In this document: one piece after another, positions 1 to 9,200 of the stretch | Numbering within the stretch: the first letter of the stretch is position 1 | Layout of the letters: every line of letters starts with the position of its first letter | Origin: an uncultured Clostridium sp. | GTDB lineage: Bacteria > Bacillota > Clostridia > UBA1212 > UBA1255 | Reading direction: 5' to 3' | DNA length: 64,000 nucleotides | Assembly: GCA_900543695.1 (NCBI GenBank) | Contig: UQSG01000005.1 | Span: 1 to 64,000, forward strand | Translations under genes and position numbers: made by a program | The notes under the pieces: generated by a model | Told to the model about the DNA's origin: nothing | The model's input: the letters and a program-made list of their open reading frames with translations, nothing else | Database searches by the model: none

Positions 1-93
1 AAAGCCCGTGACCCCATGCGCTGGGTGGGGCTGATGAACACGCTGAAAGCGCAGGTGGAGGAAATGATTTTGAATGAAATCATTAACGAATAA
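1..93 (+). CDS. tnpV: TnpV-like transposon protein, C-terminal end (partial)
   Basis: An open frame enters from the left edge and ends in TAA at 91-93. The 30 visible residues include DPMRWVGLMN and end EEMILNEIINE, which resembles the C-terminus of TnpV, a small protein of unknown biochemical role carried by Tn4451-type mobilisable transposons of Clostridia. Only the tail is in the window, so integrity cannot be judged. With the serine-recombinase remnant near 9.7-10.5 kb it marks the left part of the window as mobile-element territory. The family assignment rests on a short stretch. Confidence 0.6.
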   Translation, partial: KARDPMRWVGLMNTLKAQVEEMILNEIINE

Positions 94-98
94 CATAC

Positions 99-124
99 AA
101 GGTCTCGGAAAAATCCGGGACCTT
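99..124. terminator. Bidirectional hairpin terminator
   Basis: Two 11-base arms (AAGGTCTCGGA and TCCGGGACCTT, one T-G pair) enclose an AAAA loop. The hairpin lies between the convergent ends of the TnpV fragment (stop at 93) and the ABC permease (stop at 137), so it can serve both. T-runs are weak on both sides. Confidence 0.6.
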
Positions 125-136
125 GTTATACGGAGG

Positions 137-895
137 TTATAATTGTTTTTTATTAAATGCCCTGATTGCTGCCGCTAAAAATATCACAGATAAAACCACT
201 GAAATAATAAATGGAATAAGAAACTCCGTCATGGTAATCTCTCCTGAAATCAGGTCAACATTTCGTGAAGTGAGGACAACCGGGTTAAAGGCAGACAACG
301 GTTTTACAACACTTAAAACAGAGAACAGGGCTACAATCCCGCCAGTAAACAGGATGCTTGTAAAAGTCTGCTTGAATAGAACACAACCGAGTATGAGGAT
401 GCTAAGATAGAGAAATCCAATCATCCACATAAAAAACGCAGACGGTACGACATTTGAAAGCGAAGCATCCGGCCAAAGGTAATATGTATATCCATAGGCC
501 CCTACAAAACTCACCCAAAAACTAACCGTCATAGATACTGCTGCTACCGTGTACTTTGCCATAATCACAGATGGCCTTGCCAGTCCTTTTGTCACCAGCA
601 GGAGCAATGTACCTTTGGAATACTCACTGGACATACAGCTTCCAAACAGAATGATAAATGCGCTAAATCCAATGCCAGATATGTTTTTAAAGAATTGCTG
701 CCATGCGTCAAGGGCGACAGGTTCCTCGGTGATTTCTAATCCGGCTCCAAATGCAGCTATAATTTCCGGCGTGAATTTTGCCAGGAAAGCACTGGACATT
801 CCGAAAATCGCAAAGATTGCAAACAGGATTAAAAAGCGATAGTTTTTAAGATTTTCTACAAACTCTTTTTTTACAAACGCAATATAGCCTTTCAT
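137..895 (-). CDS. ABC-2 type transporter permease
   Basis: This 252-residue, strongly hydrophobic protein has about six predicted membrane spans. A cytoplasmic N-terminus (FVKKEFVENLKNYRF) leads into the first span, and a long extracytoplasmic loop follows at roughly residues 40-60. This is the usual layout of the permease half of ABC-2 exporters, which pair with a separate ATPase. The start overlaps the stop of the preceding ATPase gene (ATGA), so the two were translationally coupled, but only the last ~42 codons of the ATPase survive. The permease is therefore probably an orphan left by a rearrangement and may not work unless an ATPase is supplied from elsewhere. Substrate unknown. Confidence 0.75.
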   Translation of the reverse strand: MKGYIAFVKKEFVENLKNYRFLILFAIFAIFGMSSAFLAKFTPEIIAAFGAGLEITEEPVALDAWQQFFKNISGIGFSAFIILFGSCMSSEYSKGTLLLLVTKGLARPSVIMAKYTVAAVSMTVSFWVSFVGAYGYTYYLWPDASLSNVVPSAFFMWMIGFLYLSILILGCVLFKQTFTSILFTGGIVALFSVLSVVKPLSAFNPVVLTSRNVDLISGEITMTEFLIPFIISVVLSVIFLAAAIRAFNKKQL

Positions 896-1017
896 TTTAT
901 CACCTCCAAAAACAGGCTTTCAAGCGACGGCTCCATAAGTTCCACCTTAATCGGCGCAATATGCCTTTTTTGTGGACTGAGGGGCGGTTCATTATGAGCC
1001 GCCTTGAAGTACCCACT
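892..1017 (-). pseudogene. ABC transporter ATPase, C-terminal stub
   Basis: Reading leftwards, an open frame of about 41 codons ends with EPSLESLFLEVIK and a TGA that overlaps the permease ATG. That ending is characteristic of ABC-2 exporter ATPases. Upstream an in-frame TAA closes the frame at about 1018-1020. Walker A, the signature motif and Walker B are all missing, so this is a truncated remnant. The break point lies near 980-1017. The DNA between here and 1200 has no recognisable gene. Confidence 0.65.
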
Positions 1018-1204
1018 TTAAGAGAGATTACAGCAGAAAGAAGAAAGACAAATTTATTGATGAAAAGCGGTGTGCCCGGTGATTCTTTTATTGTCAGCAT
1101 TGTCAGCGCAATTTTTATCTTTTTTGCTGAATATCGTTACTTGTTCGGTTTTCTTGATGACATTTCACATATGTGTGTATTTTCCGGATTTTTCTTGTCA
1201 AGCG

Positions 1205-1233
1205 TTGAAACTCTACGAATATTCGTATACAAT
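1205..1233 (+). promoter_or_regulatory. Promoter of the LuxR-type regulator with palindromic operator in the spacer
   Basis: TTGAAA (1205-1210) and TACAAT (1228-1233) are separated by 17 bases. Inside the spacer lies a perfect 14-base palindrome, TACGAATATTCGTA (1214-1227). A protein bound there would block RNA polymerase. Autorepression by the regulator starting at 1287 is the simplest reading, but the binding protein is not shown by the sequence. Confidence 0.55.
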
Positions 1234-1286
1234 ATAAATATATGCAAACGCATAAAATAATCAATTTGTATGCGAGGAGATATATT

Positions 1287-2489
1287 ATGGAGCGTTATTT
1301 ATCTATCCGGGAGGCGGCAGAAAAATGGGGCGTGTCTGACCGCCGAATCAATCAATACTGTTCTGAGGGGCGGATCCCCGGTGCGGAGAGGATCGGAAAA
1401 GCTTGGGTGATTCCTGCGGATGCAGAAAAACCCGGCGATCCACGCAAACAAAAAAAGCCGTCCTCACCCCATAAAGCGTCAAAAACGCCGGAGTTGTTTC
1501 CCGGCTTTATGCCTCTGTTGAATACACCGTTTGAGCCGGGGCACTGTGTAGAAACAATAGAGAAAATGAAAGCAGGACCGAAAAAGGATATTGCCCTGGC
1601 AGAGTACCACTATTTCAGCGGGCAAGCGGAAAAAGCTATGCAGGATACGGAAGTCTATCTTACCTCAACGGATGGGGCCACTCGTCTTTCTGCCTGCTGG
1701 ATTTTTGCTTATTCCTGCCTGACTATGGGAAGGATTGATCATGCCCGCCATGCTTTACAGGAAATTCAAAATACGCTGGCTGCTAATAGAAAAACCGCCC
1801 CGCCAGTTCGTGCGATAGAATCCTTTGTAGCGTTTGCGGCAGCGGTTTTGCTGCATCTGCCCTTGCCGGAAAAAATGCCGCCCATGGAAACATTTCTGCC
1901 GCTGCTGCCGCCTGGTCTTCGTGCGTTTGCGCTGTATGTGCTAGCTCACTATCTCTATTTAAAAGAGGAATACGGACAAAGCGCCGGAATTGTAGAAGCT
2001 ACCCTTGCCATGGGAGCAGATGCTTACCCAATCTCCGCCATCTACCTGCATTTGGTGGCCGTAATGGACTATATGAGCTTAAAACAACCGGAGCGCGCAC
2101 AGACCCATCTTCTGGCAGCGTGGGAGATTGCCCGTCCGGATGATCTTATTGAGGGCTTCGGGGAACACCACGGGCTTTTGGGTGCCATGCTGGAGGCGAT
2201 TATCAAGCCCAAATGGCCGGAAGATTTCAAAAGAATCATTGACATCACCTATCGTTTCTCTTCCGGTTGGCGTAGAGTTCATAATCCTATTACCGGGCAT
2301 GATGTGGCGGACGATCTGACCACAACGGAATTCGCCATCGCCATGCTTGCAGCACGTAACTGGACAACCCAGGAAATAGCGAAACACCTGAATATATCGG
2401 CAAATACGGTCAAAGACCACATCTCTGAGGCAATGAGAAAACTCCGGGTGGAGACCCGAAAAGACCTGAAAAAATATATGCTTCAATAG
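1287..2489 (+). CDS. LuxR-type transcriptional regulator with N-terminal MerR/excisionase-like HTH
   Basis: I chose the ATG at 1287 because GAGGAGA sits 7 bases upstream; the protein is then 400 residues. Residues ~5-25 (SIREAAEKWGVSDRRINQYC) form a MerR/excisionase-type helix-turn-helix, followed by a proline/lysine-rich linker. The middle (~85-330) is helical and TPR-like, resembling the signal-sensing region of large LuxR regulators. The C-terminus (~340-398, with TTQEIAKHLNISANTVKDHI) is a typical LuxR/GerE helix-turn-helix. DNA-binding modules at both ends are uncommon. The gene stands alone, 3' of the broken ABC genes and 5' of the surface-protein region, so its targets may be either. 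Target and ligand are unknown. Confidence 0.75.
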   Translation: MERYLSIREAAEKWGVSDRRINQYCSEGRIPGAERIGKAWVIPADAEKPGDPRKQKKPSSPHKASKTPELFPGFMPLLNTPFEPGHCVETIEKMKAGPKKDIALAEYHYFSGQAEKAMQDTEVYLTSTDGATRLSACWIFAYSCLTMGRIDHARHALQEIQNTLAANRKTAPPVRAIESFVAFAAAVLLHLPLPEKMPPMETFLPLLPPGLRAFALYVLAHYLYLKEEYGQSAGIVEATLAMGADAYPISAIYLHLVAVMDYMSLKQPERAQTHLLAAWEIARPDDLIEGFGEHHGLLGAMLEAIIKPKWPEDFKRIIDITYRFSSGWRRVHNPITGHDVADDLTTTEFAIAMLAARNWTTQEIAKHLNISANTVKDHISEAMRKLRVETRKDLKKYMLQ

Positions 2490-2522
2490 AAAAAAGGATA
2501 GAGAAAAACATCTGTTTTCCCC

Positions 2523-2545
2523 CCCATTTTAGGGGGTAAAATGGG
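2523..2545. repeat. Inverted repeat downstream of the regulator
   Basis: CCCATTTTA and TAAAATGGG (9-base perfect arms) enclose a GGGGG loop, 34 bases after the stop of the LuxR-type gene. There is no T-run directly after the stem, so it is either a weak terminator or a protein-binding site. Confidence 0.4.
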
Positions 2546-2655
2546 TGATAGAATTCCCGTTTTTTTACGATACAATAAAAGTGTATTAGTTTACTAGAAG
2601 TACAACCAGAATATGGAGAAATTTATCAAAAAAAGCGGGTGTGGGAAAATGAAAA

Positions 2656-2698
2656 TTGACAAAAACCGTCTTGACAAATACAGTATTACGGCTACTGT
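2656..2698 (+). promoter_or_regulatory. Candidate promoter region with palindrome
   Basis: TTGACA at 2656-2661 is followed after 17 bases by TACAGT (2679-2684). A second TTGACA at 2671-2676 is followed after 16 bases by TACTGT (2693-2698). ACAGTA (2680-2685) and TACTGT (2693-2698) form an inverted repeat over a 7-base gap. This is the only good promoter-like DNA before the genes at 2895 and 3224 and could drive both. The short open frame across 2613-2891 has no recognisable similarity and overlaps this region, so I do not call it a gene. Confidence 0.4.
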
Positions 2699-2756
2699 TT
2701 TGACAAGTAGGATAATTCTGTCCTTTATGTCTGCACACACCTTGATATTTTATCTG

Positions 2757-2801
2757 AAGGCGCAATGCGTCTGCGGTTATTCCGTGGACACATTGCGCCT
2801 T
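2757..2801 (+). terminator. Leader hairpin, possible attenuator
   Basis: AAGGCGCAATG (2757-2767) pairs perfectly with CATTGCGCCTT (2791-2801), followed by CTTTTGTTT. It sits between the candidate promoter (2656-2698) and the first gene at 2895, so it would end or attenuate transcription in the leader. Leader terminators of this sort are common before cargo genes of clostridial mobile elements. Regulation is inferred. Confidence 0.5.
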
Positions 2802-2894
2802 CTTTTGTTTCGACAGACATGCATTTTCGCGAGGGGGGGTGTTCCGGAGAAAGCAGTCATGCCTCATGGCATTGTAAGGGAGGACGGATAAGCG

Positions 2895-3227
2895 ATGGAA
2901 AAAACCAATCGATATAACATGGGAGGAATTGTTTTGGAAATCCCTCTGTGTTGGGATGAGTACTCCCAAAAATTGGTGGAAGACTACAACGGTTTTATCG
3001 AACGCCCTGTATGTACTCCGGAAGGACGTCCTATCTTTTTAACCATAGAGGACGCCTGTCCCTATGCTGAAATGGTGGACAATGATCCCGCCAGTATTGA
3101 CTGCGGTTCCTGTATTCATTTTCACCAGCCGCATGGTTCTCTGCTGGGTGTTTGTCATAACGAAAAAATGCGCTTTAAAACGCAAAAGCCAATGAAATTA
3201 GGAGCATACGAGGAGGAAACAACATGA
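2895..3227 (+). CDS. Cysteine-containing protein of unknown function
   Basis: 110 residues, with no signal peptide or membrane span. Six cysteines are present: two near the N-terminal third (residues ~15 and ~38) and four in the second half (DACPYAEMV, DCGSCIHF, GVCHNEKM). The last spacing suggests a small zinc or iron-sulfur site. I do not recognise a named family, although similar short proteins occur in Clostridia. The stop codon overlaps the ATG of the giant surface protein by four bases (ATGA), so the two are translationally coupled and probably functionally linked. A GGGAGG sequence precedes the ATG. Confidence 0.55.
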   Translation: MEKTNRYNMGGIVLEIPLCWDEYSQKLVEDYNGFIERPVCTPEGRPIFLTIEDACPYAEMVDNDPASIDCGSCIHFHQPHGSLLGVCHNEKMRFKTQKPMKLGAYEEETT

Positions 3228-6200
3228 AAAAACGGATTTTAAGCTTAGTGCTGACCTTCAGCATCCTGCTGTCCGCACTACCGCTGAATGTTCTGACAGT
3301 GTTTGCCGGGAATAACATCCTATACGGCGATGCTGACGGAAACGGAAATGTGGAACTGCTGGATGTTAATCTGATGGAACGGTATATAGAAGGGGATGAG
3401 GAAGCAAAGGTCGGCATCCATTTCACCGAAGCGGACGTCAACGCGGACGGAGCCGTAGATGATACTGATGTTCAGATGGTGAAGGACTATCTGGTGGGCA
3501 ATCTTGACAGCCTGACCCCCACGCTGCACACCATCAGCTTTGAAACGGCCGGCGGCGGAGATTTTGCACCGGTCAAGGCCGGCGATGGTTATCCCTATCG
3601 TGGGGAACTACCCACTCCCGCAAAGGACGATTATGTCTTCGTCAACTGGACGATGGAAAACGGGGAAACCTACTATCCGCTCACCGAGGTTGTATCCGCA
3701 GACATGACCCTGACTGCGGTTTACGAGCCAGTGGAATCCAAAGAGCAGCTCAATATTACCTCCTTTAGTCTGGACAACCAGAAACCGGATGTTTCCTTTG
3801 CCGTAACCGGTCTTTCGAGCATAGACGATGTTAAGGCAAATATCACCGTACTGCCGAAGGACGGCTCCGATCCGGTGCCGGTGGACGTAAGCGACAACGG
3901 CGACGGTACCTTCACGGTCTATGCGCCTGACGGCTTCAACGCAGGAGCTTCCTATGAGCTGACACTGGGAGACGGGCTGACCTTTGTGGATAAGGATGCC
4001 ATGTTCCGCACAGCGTATTTTATCATCGAAAAGACCGAAGCCGATAACCTGAAGTACAACCCGGACATGATCTTTATCAAAGATACGGAGGAAATGAAGT
4101 ACACCATCGGCGGAGAGAAGGTTGACGTGCTTCAGTCGGCTCTTCTGAGCAATGATGAAGGCACGGACTCCATCGAAGGAAGTTTCCCAATGTCCACTCA
4201 GAAATTGGAGCAGGGTGATATCGTCTGTATTTATCAGACGGAAGATCCGAGAAACCGCGACTACACGCAGGATGACTATGAAAATGACGCCATGGCATTT
4301 ATCGAAATCACCGGCGTCGACGGCAATACTTATCAGTTCCAGAGCCTGGATGAGGAAGATTCAGAAGAAGTTCTGGCCATGCCGGATTCTTTCCCCATGA
4401 ATGTCGACGAGCTGCCAAACGCCGATGGCACCATAGATGTTAACAGCTACGACGCTTATGCGTGGACCATGCTGGGAAAAACCGGAGAGCCGCAATTTGA
4501 AGTGAATGACTTCTTGACATTTTATACCGCTGACTTCACCGAATTGACCGATGAGACACCGGTGGCTTATGGCCAGATCACAAAAGTGGAAGGCAACACG
4601 ATATCCTATAAGATCGTCACAAAAGAAGATATCGATGACTATATGGGGCTGTTTGTTTCTCAAACGGTAGACAACAGCGATATTTTAGACGACCTTAATG
4701 AGGAAGAGCTCCTGCAGCAGGTAGAGCAGCAGGCAATAGACAGCGGATTTGCCGAGGAAGCGGCAAACAGAATGGTGCAAAACGCGCTGCAGACCGGCGA
4801 AGTGCAGGAGAAACTGCTGGCCGCCGGTATCACAAGAGCAGAGATCAGCCAGCTGAGCGCCGCAGCGTCTCCCATGGCTGCCAACGCATTAGGCGTCGGC
4901 GGGCGTATAAAATTCACGGCAGGGGAACCGACGGTAAATGCTGATATCCTGAATGGTACTCACTTTGATAACGGGATCGGGATCGCGCTGAATGTCAGCG
5001 TGGTATTGTCGTTTGACCAAAAGTTAGCCGGTAAAACAAATTCCCTGAAGATTGAGCTGACCGCCGGCTTTGAGCAGGAGGTTGCGCTGGGCTTTGATAT
5101 CGACATTGAGGACAGATGGGAATGGTATTTCATCATCCCGGTTCTGGAAGACGTCGATGTGACGGCTTCCATCGACATACAGAATTATACCTATATGTCT
5201 GTCGGGGCCAAGGTTTATACAGTTAGTGAAGAAAATATCCAGAAGTGGAAAAATCTTTCCAGCGCGACGGCGGACCCGGGTGTTCAGGACGCGATCCGAA
5301 AGATCAACAAGCTGGGCGCTAAAGTGAAAAAGCTGCAGGCCAAGGGGGAGGACGTCAAGGCGGTTCTGGACGAGATCAACAGCTATAAGGAACAGCTGCC
5401 TACGGTAAATGTAGACGGCGTGGAATATTCCATCGAACAGTTGGAGGAAGCGCTGGGAGCCGAAGATGTGAGCTCCGCGTTTGACGAGGTTTTCAGCGCC
5501 CAAAACGAGGCGGAATCCAAGACCGGCATGGAACAGCTGATGGACAAATACAAGGAAATGCTGGAACAGGAAACCGACTGGGTAGAGCTTATTAACCAGC
5601 CTCTGATCAACCAGACCTATTGGATCGCCATCGCAGCGGTAAAGGTCAACCTGAATTTCGTTGTCAAAGCCAACGTGAACATCCAGCTGGGCGCGGACAT
5701 GGAGTATCAGGTTGGCAAGCGGTACAGCTTCTGGATACATATTCTGGACGGGAAATCCGGCTCCAGCGAAATGGATCTGATAGACGAGCGTTTTGCTTTC
5801 CAGTTCTATGTGATGGGCACGCTGGGAATCAAGGCAGGGGTAAAAGCGGAGATTGCCTTCGGCATTCTCAGCACCGACCTTGCCAGCGTCGGCGCTAATG
5901 TGGAATTCGGCGCGTATGTAAAGCTGTATGGTTATTTCATCTATTATTTTGAAGATCTGAGGCCGGCAAACACCAACCTGTCTCAGGAGACGGAAGAAAT
6001 GATGGGCGCGCTGTATGTGGACTTCGGTCTTTATGTGACGGTGAAGTTTAAGACGCAGGTATTTTTCAACGCATTCAAATATGAGCCGACCCTTTATGAC
6101 GATGAATTCCCTCTGCTGACGGCGGGCGTACAGCAGAATGTCTACGACTTTGTCTATGAGCCGGACGAGGACGACGTTCTGTACGTTTTGGATGATGATG

Positions 6201-9200
6201 CCAACAGTACAAACGGCATCTCCATGGCACTGCCGGAAATCTACCAGACGATGAAGAGAATCGACCTGGTGACCGGTGAAAAATCCCAGGCGGTCTACGA
6301 TAAGGATAAGTTCATCATTGTCTTCGACGACGAGAGATTTTCTTTCAAAAACGGCAATATCATCGTTGATGTGCCGGAGAATACCAGATATCTTAGCTGC
6401 GAGGCGCGTATCATCTGGAAAAATGACAAGCTCACCTTCAGCAAGTACGATATCGCCATCACCGTACCAGTAATCTGGACCAACATGAGCCAGTCCGAGA
6501 TGAAGGAAAAGTTTACGGCCAGCGTAGCGGTAGGCAACGAAACAGACGGCTACACGACGGTGTGGAGCGGACGTTACGGCAGGCTGGACGTGTTTGACCT
6601 GCCGGGGCAGGAGGAAATTCTGGAGCTCATCGACTACGACAGCTACAATCTGGAAGACGGAACGAATCTGAAATATGCCGAAATCATCGGCTATCAGGAG
6701 GAAGCTACCGGACAGAGCCTGTCCGATAACAAAACCTGGTATTTCGATGTGAATCTGAGGCAGTATACGGTCACCGTGACGAATGTGCAGAATGCCGACG
6801 GAACGTCAGGAAACCGCACCTTTACGGCAAAATACGGGAGAAGCTTTGATTTCAGCGAGCTGCAGAATACCGGCACCAACAACAGTGAAGACGGAAAGTA
6901 CACACGGTTCCTAAATCTGACGGACCCCAACGCAGATGAAGATGCAGACAACATTTCCCTTACCATGCCTGTCAATATGGCGTTTGCGGAAAAATACAGC
7001 GTGAACGGTGCGACCTTTAAGGCCAATTACCTTAATACGGCGCTGACCGCGACCTATGAGTTTGTCGGTCTCGGCAACAATGTGCCGCCTGTAGAGGTTA
7101 CCTTCCGCTCCGGTGCCACGCCGTCCTATGAAGGGCTGGCTGACTATGTAAGAACATATGGCGGCGAGAATGCGGCCATCATTTCCATCTCACCGGCGCA
7201 GAGACCTTCAGAAAACTCGATCACCTATACGGTTACCTGTGAAATCGACGAGTCAAAACAGGCTTATACGCTGAGCTTTGACACCAACGGCGGCAATGAG
7301 GAGATCCGCTCGCAGAAATATTTGGAAGGCTCCGTCATCATGCAGCCGACAGAGCCGACCCGTGCGGGATATACCTTTGACGGCTGGTATGCAGACGAAG
7401 AACTTACCACTGCGTTCGACTTTGACGCCGGTATGCCGGGTAAGGATACGACGGTTTATGCCAAATGGGAGGCAAACACCTATAACATTCATCTCAGTAC
7501 GGTATATGCTTCGGACTTGGTGACGAACCCCACAATCTCAATTGAGTACGGCGCAAACTATCCTGACCTTCCAGATCTGTCCAACAAACATGCTAATATG
7601 AGTTTTAAAGGCTGGTTTACAGCAGAATCCGGCGGAACCCAGATAACAAGCAGTATGACCTTTAACCAAGCACAGGATCAGACGATCTATGCTCGCTGGG
7701 AACAGAAAAAAGAACTGACTGCAAACTATTTCAACACCAGTTTGCCGCAAGAAGTGGAATATAACAAGCAGTCGCAGGTCTTTAACCTTACGGTTTCCGC
7801 CGAAGGCGTGAGTGCGGATCAATTCACAATTGAATACAAATCTGATAGCGACACAACAGCAGAATGGACGACAACTCCGCCCACCAATGCCGGCACTTAT
7901 CTTATCAGGATCTCGCGTCAAACGGATAACGAATATCTTGCTGTAAATAATTTCGTGCTGAACAATGGAGGTGCTGCTTTTCTAATCAACAAAGATTATA
8001 TAGCAAATGCTGAATTTGATGAATATCCTATTTCGTATGAAGCTGAAAACTGGGTACTCAAAAACTCTAAAATTCCTTTTTATGAGGAGTGGGAAACCTT
8101 TGAATACGAGTATAGAATAAGGATATTTGAGTATGATGACCCAAACGACGAAAATTCGGATTCCCAAGAGGTTGAAAATAAGGTATTTCACACGGAAACC
8201 ATAACAAAAGATCCCAATAATCCACAGGTGTATGCACCGCCTGTGACGATTCCGGAGGAATATCGCTGGGGTAAGGGGTATTGGTACGATATTGATGTGA
8301 CTATCACAGTACAAGAAACTCAGAACTATGAGGGAAGAGATATATCAGGGGGCGTGTGGTTAGATGCAAACGGAAACAAGTGGACCAGTTCTTCCGTTAC
8401 GGCAAACACAATTAGCATACCGACATATTCCTCGCTTTACAGCGCAGCGCCAGCTAAACCGGAACAAGATTCGTCACTTTTGTGTTCGTCCGTCAGCCTG
8501 CTGCATACCGCGCCTGTTTCTGGTATTTCGTCTACGTTTAACCAGCTATTGACATCGAACACTGCGGTTTTCAAAACTACACCGACGACCTTTATCGCGC
8601 AGAAATCCGGCACAACTCCAAAGATGACCCTGTCACCGGAAGAAGTAGTACTCAACCGTGGAAAGGAGTTTGAGGTTACTCTCTCGCTTGACAAGGCGGC
8701 AGACGTATGGGGAATTTTGGCGGCGGTCGGTTACGACCCTGATGTGGTAGAACTGTTGGGTTATACCTGCGGCGGCATATTTACAGAGACACAGTTTACA
8801 GCACAGAACGACCTGACGGCCGCGCCGTATAAGCTGCTGGCTACGCTGGACAAAATCGGTACCACCTCTGCTGAAGGGGACTTCGCAACACTGAAATTCA
8901 AGGTGAAAGAGGATGCGCCGGAAAAAGCGACGTCAATATCCCTGCAGGCGCTGGAAGTTGTCGGCGAAAAGTCTGCCGTCGCGGTGAACAAAGGTGATGA
9001 CATCAGCATGTCTGTGGATGAGACTTTGCCGGTCATCAGCGGTATTAAAGACGGTGAGACCTACTATGGCGATACTGTGGTAACGATTGATGAGGAAAAT
9101 CTTGCTACAGTCACCGTGAATGGAGAATCTGTAACTGTTACCGACGGCAAATTCACCCTGAAGCCTGCTCAAGAAAAACAAACTGTGATTGTCACAGACA

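Noticed and set aside
2613..2891. Possible 92-codon gene before the Cys protein
   Set aside because: It runs through promoter boxes and both arms of the 2757-2801 hairpin, has no good ribosome site and no similarity to known proteins.
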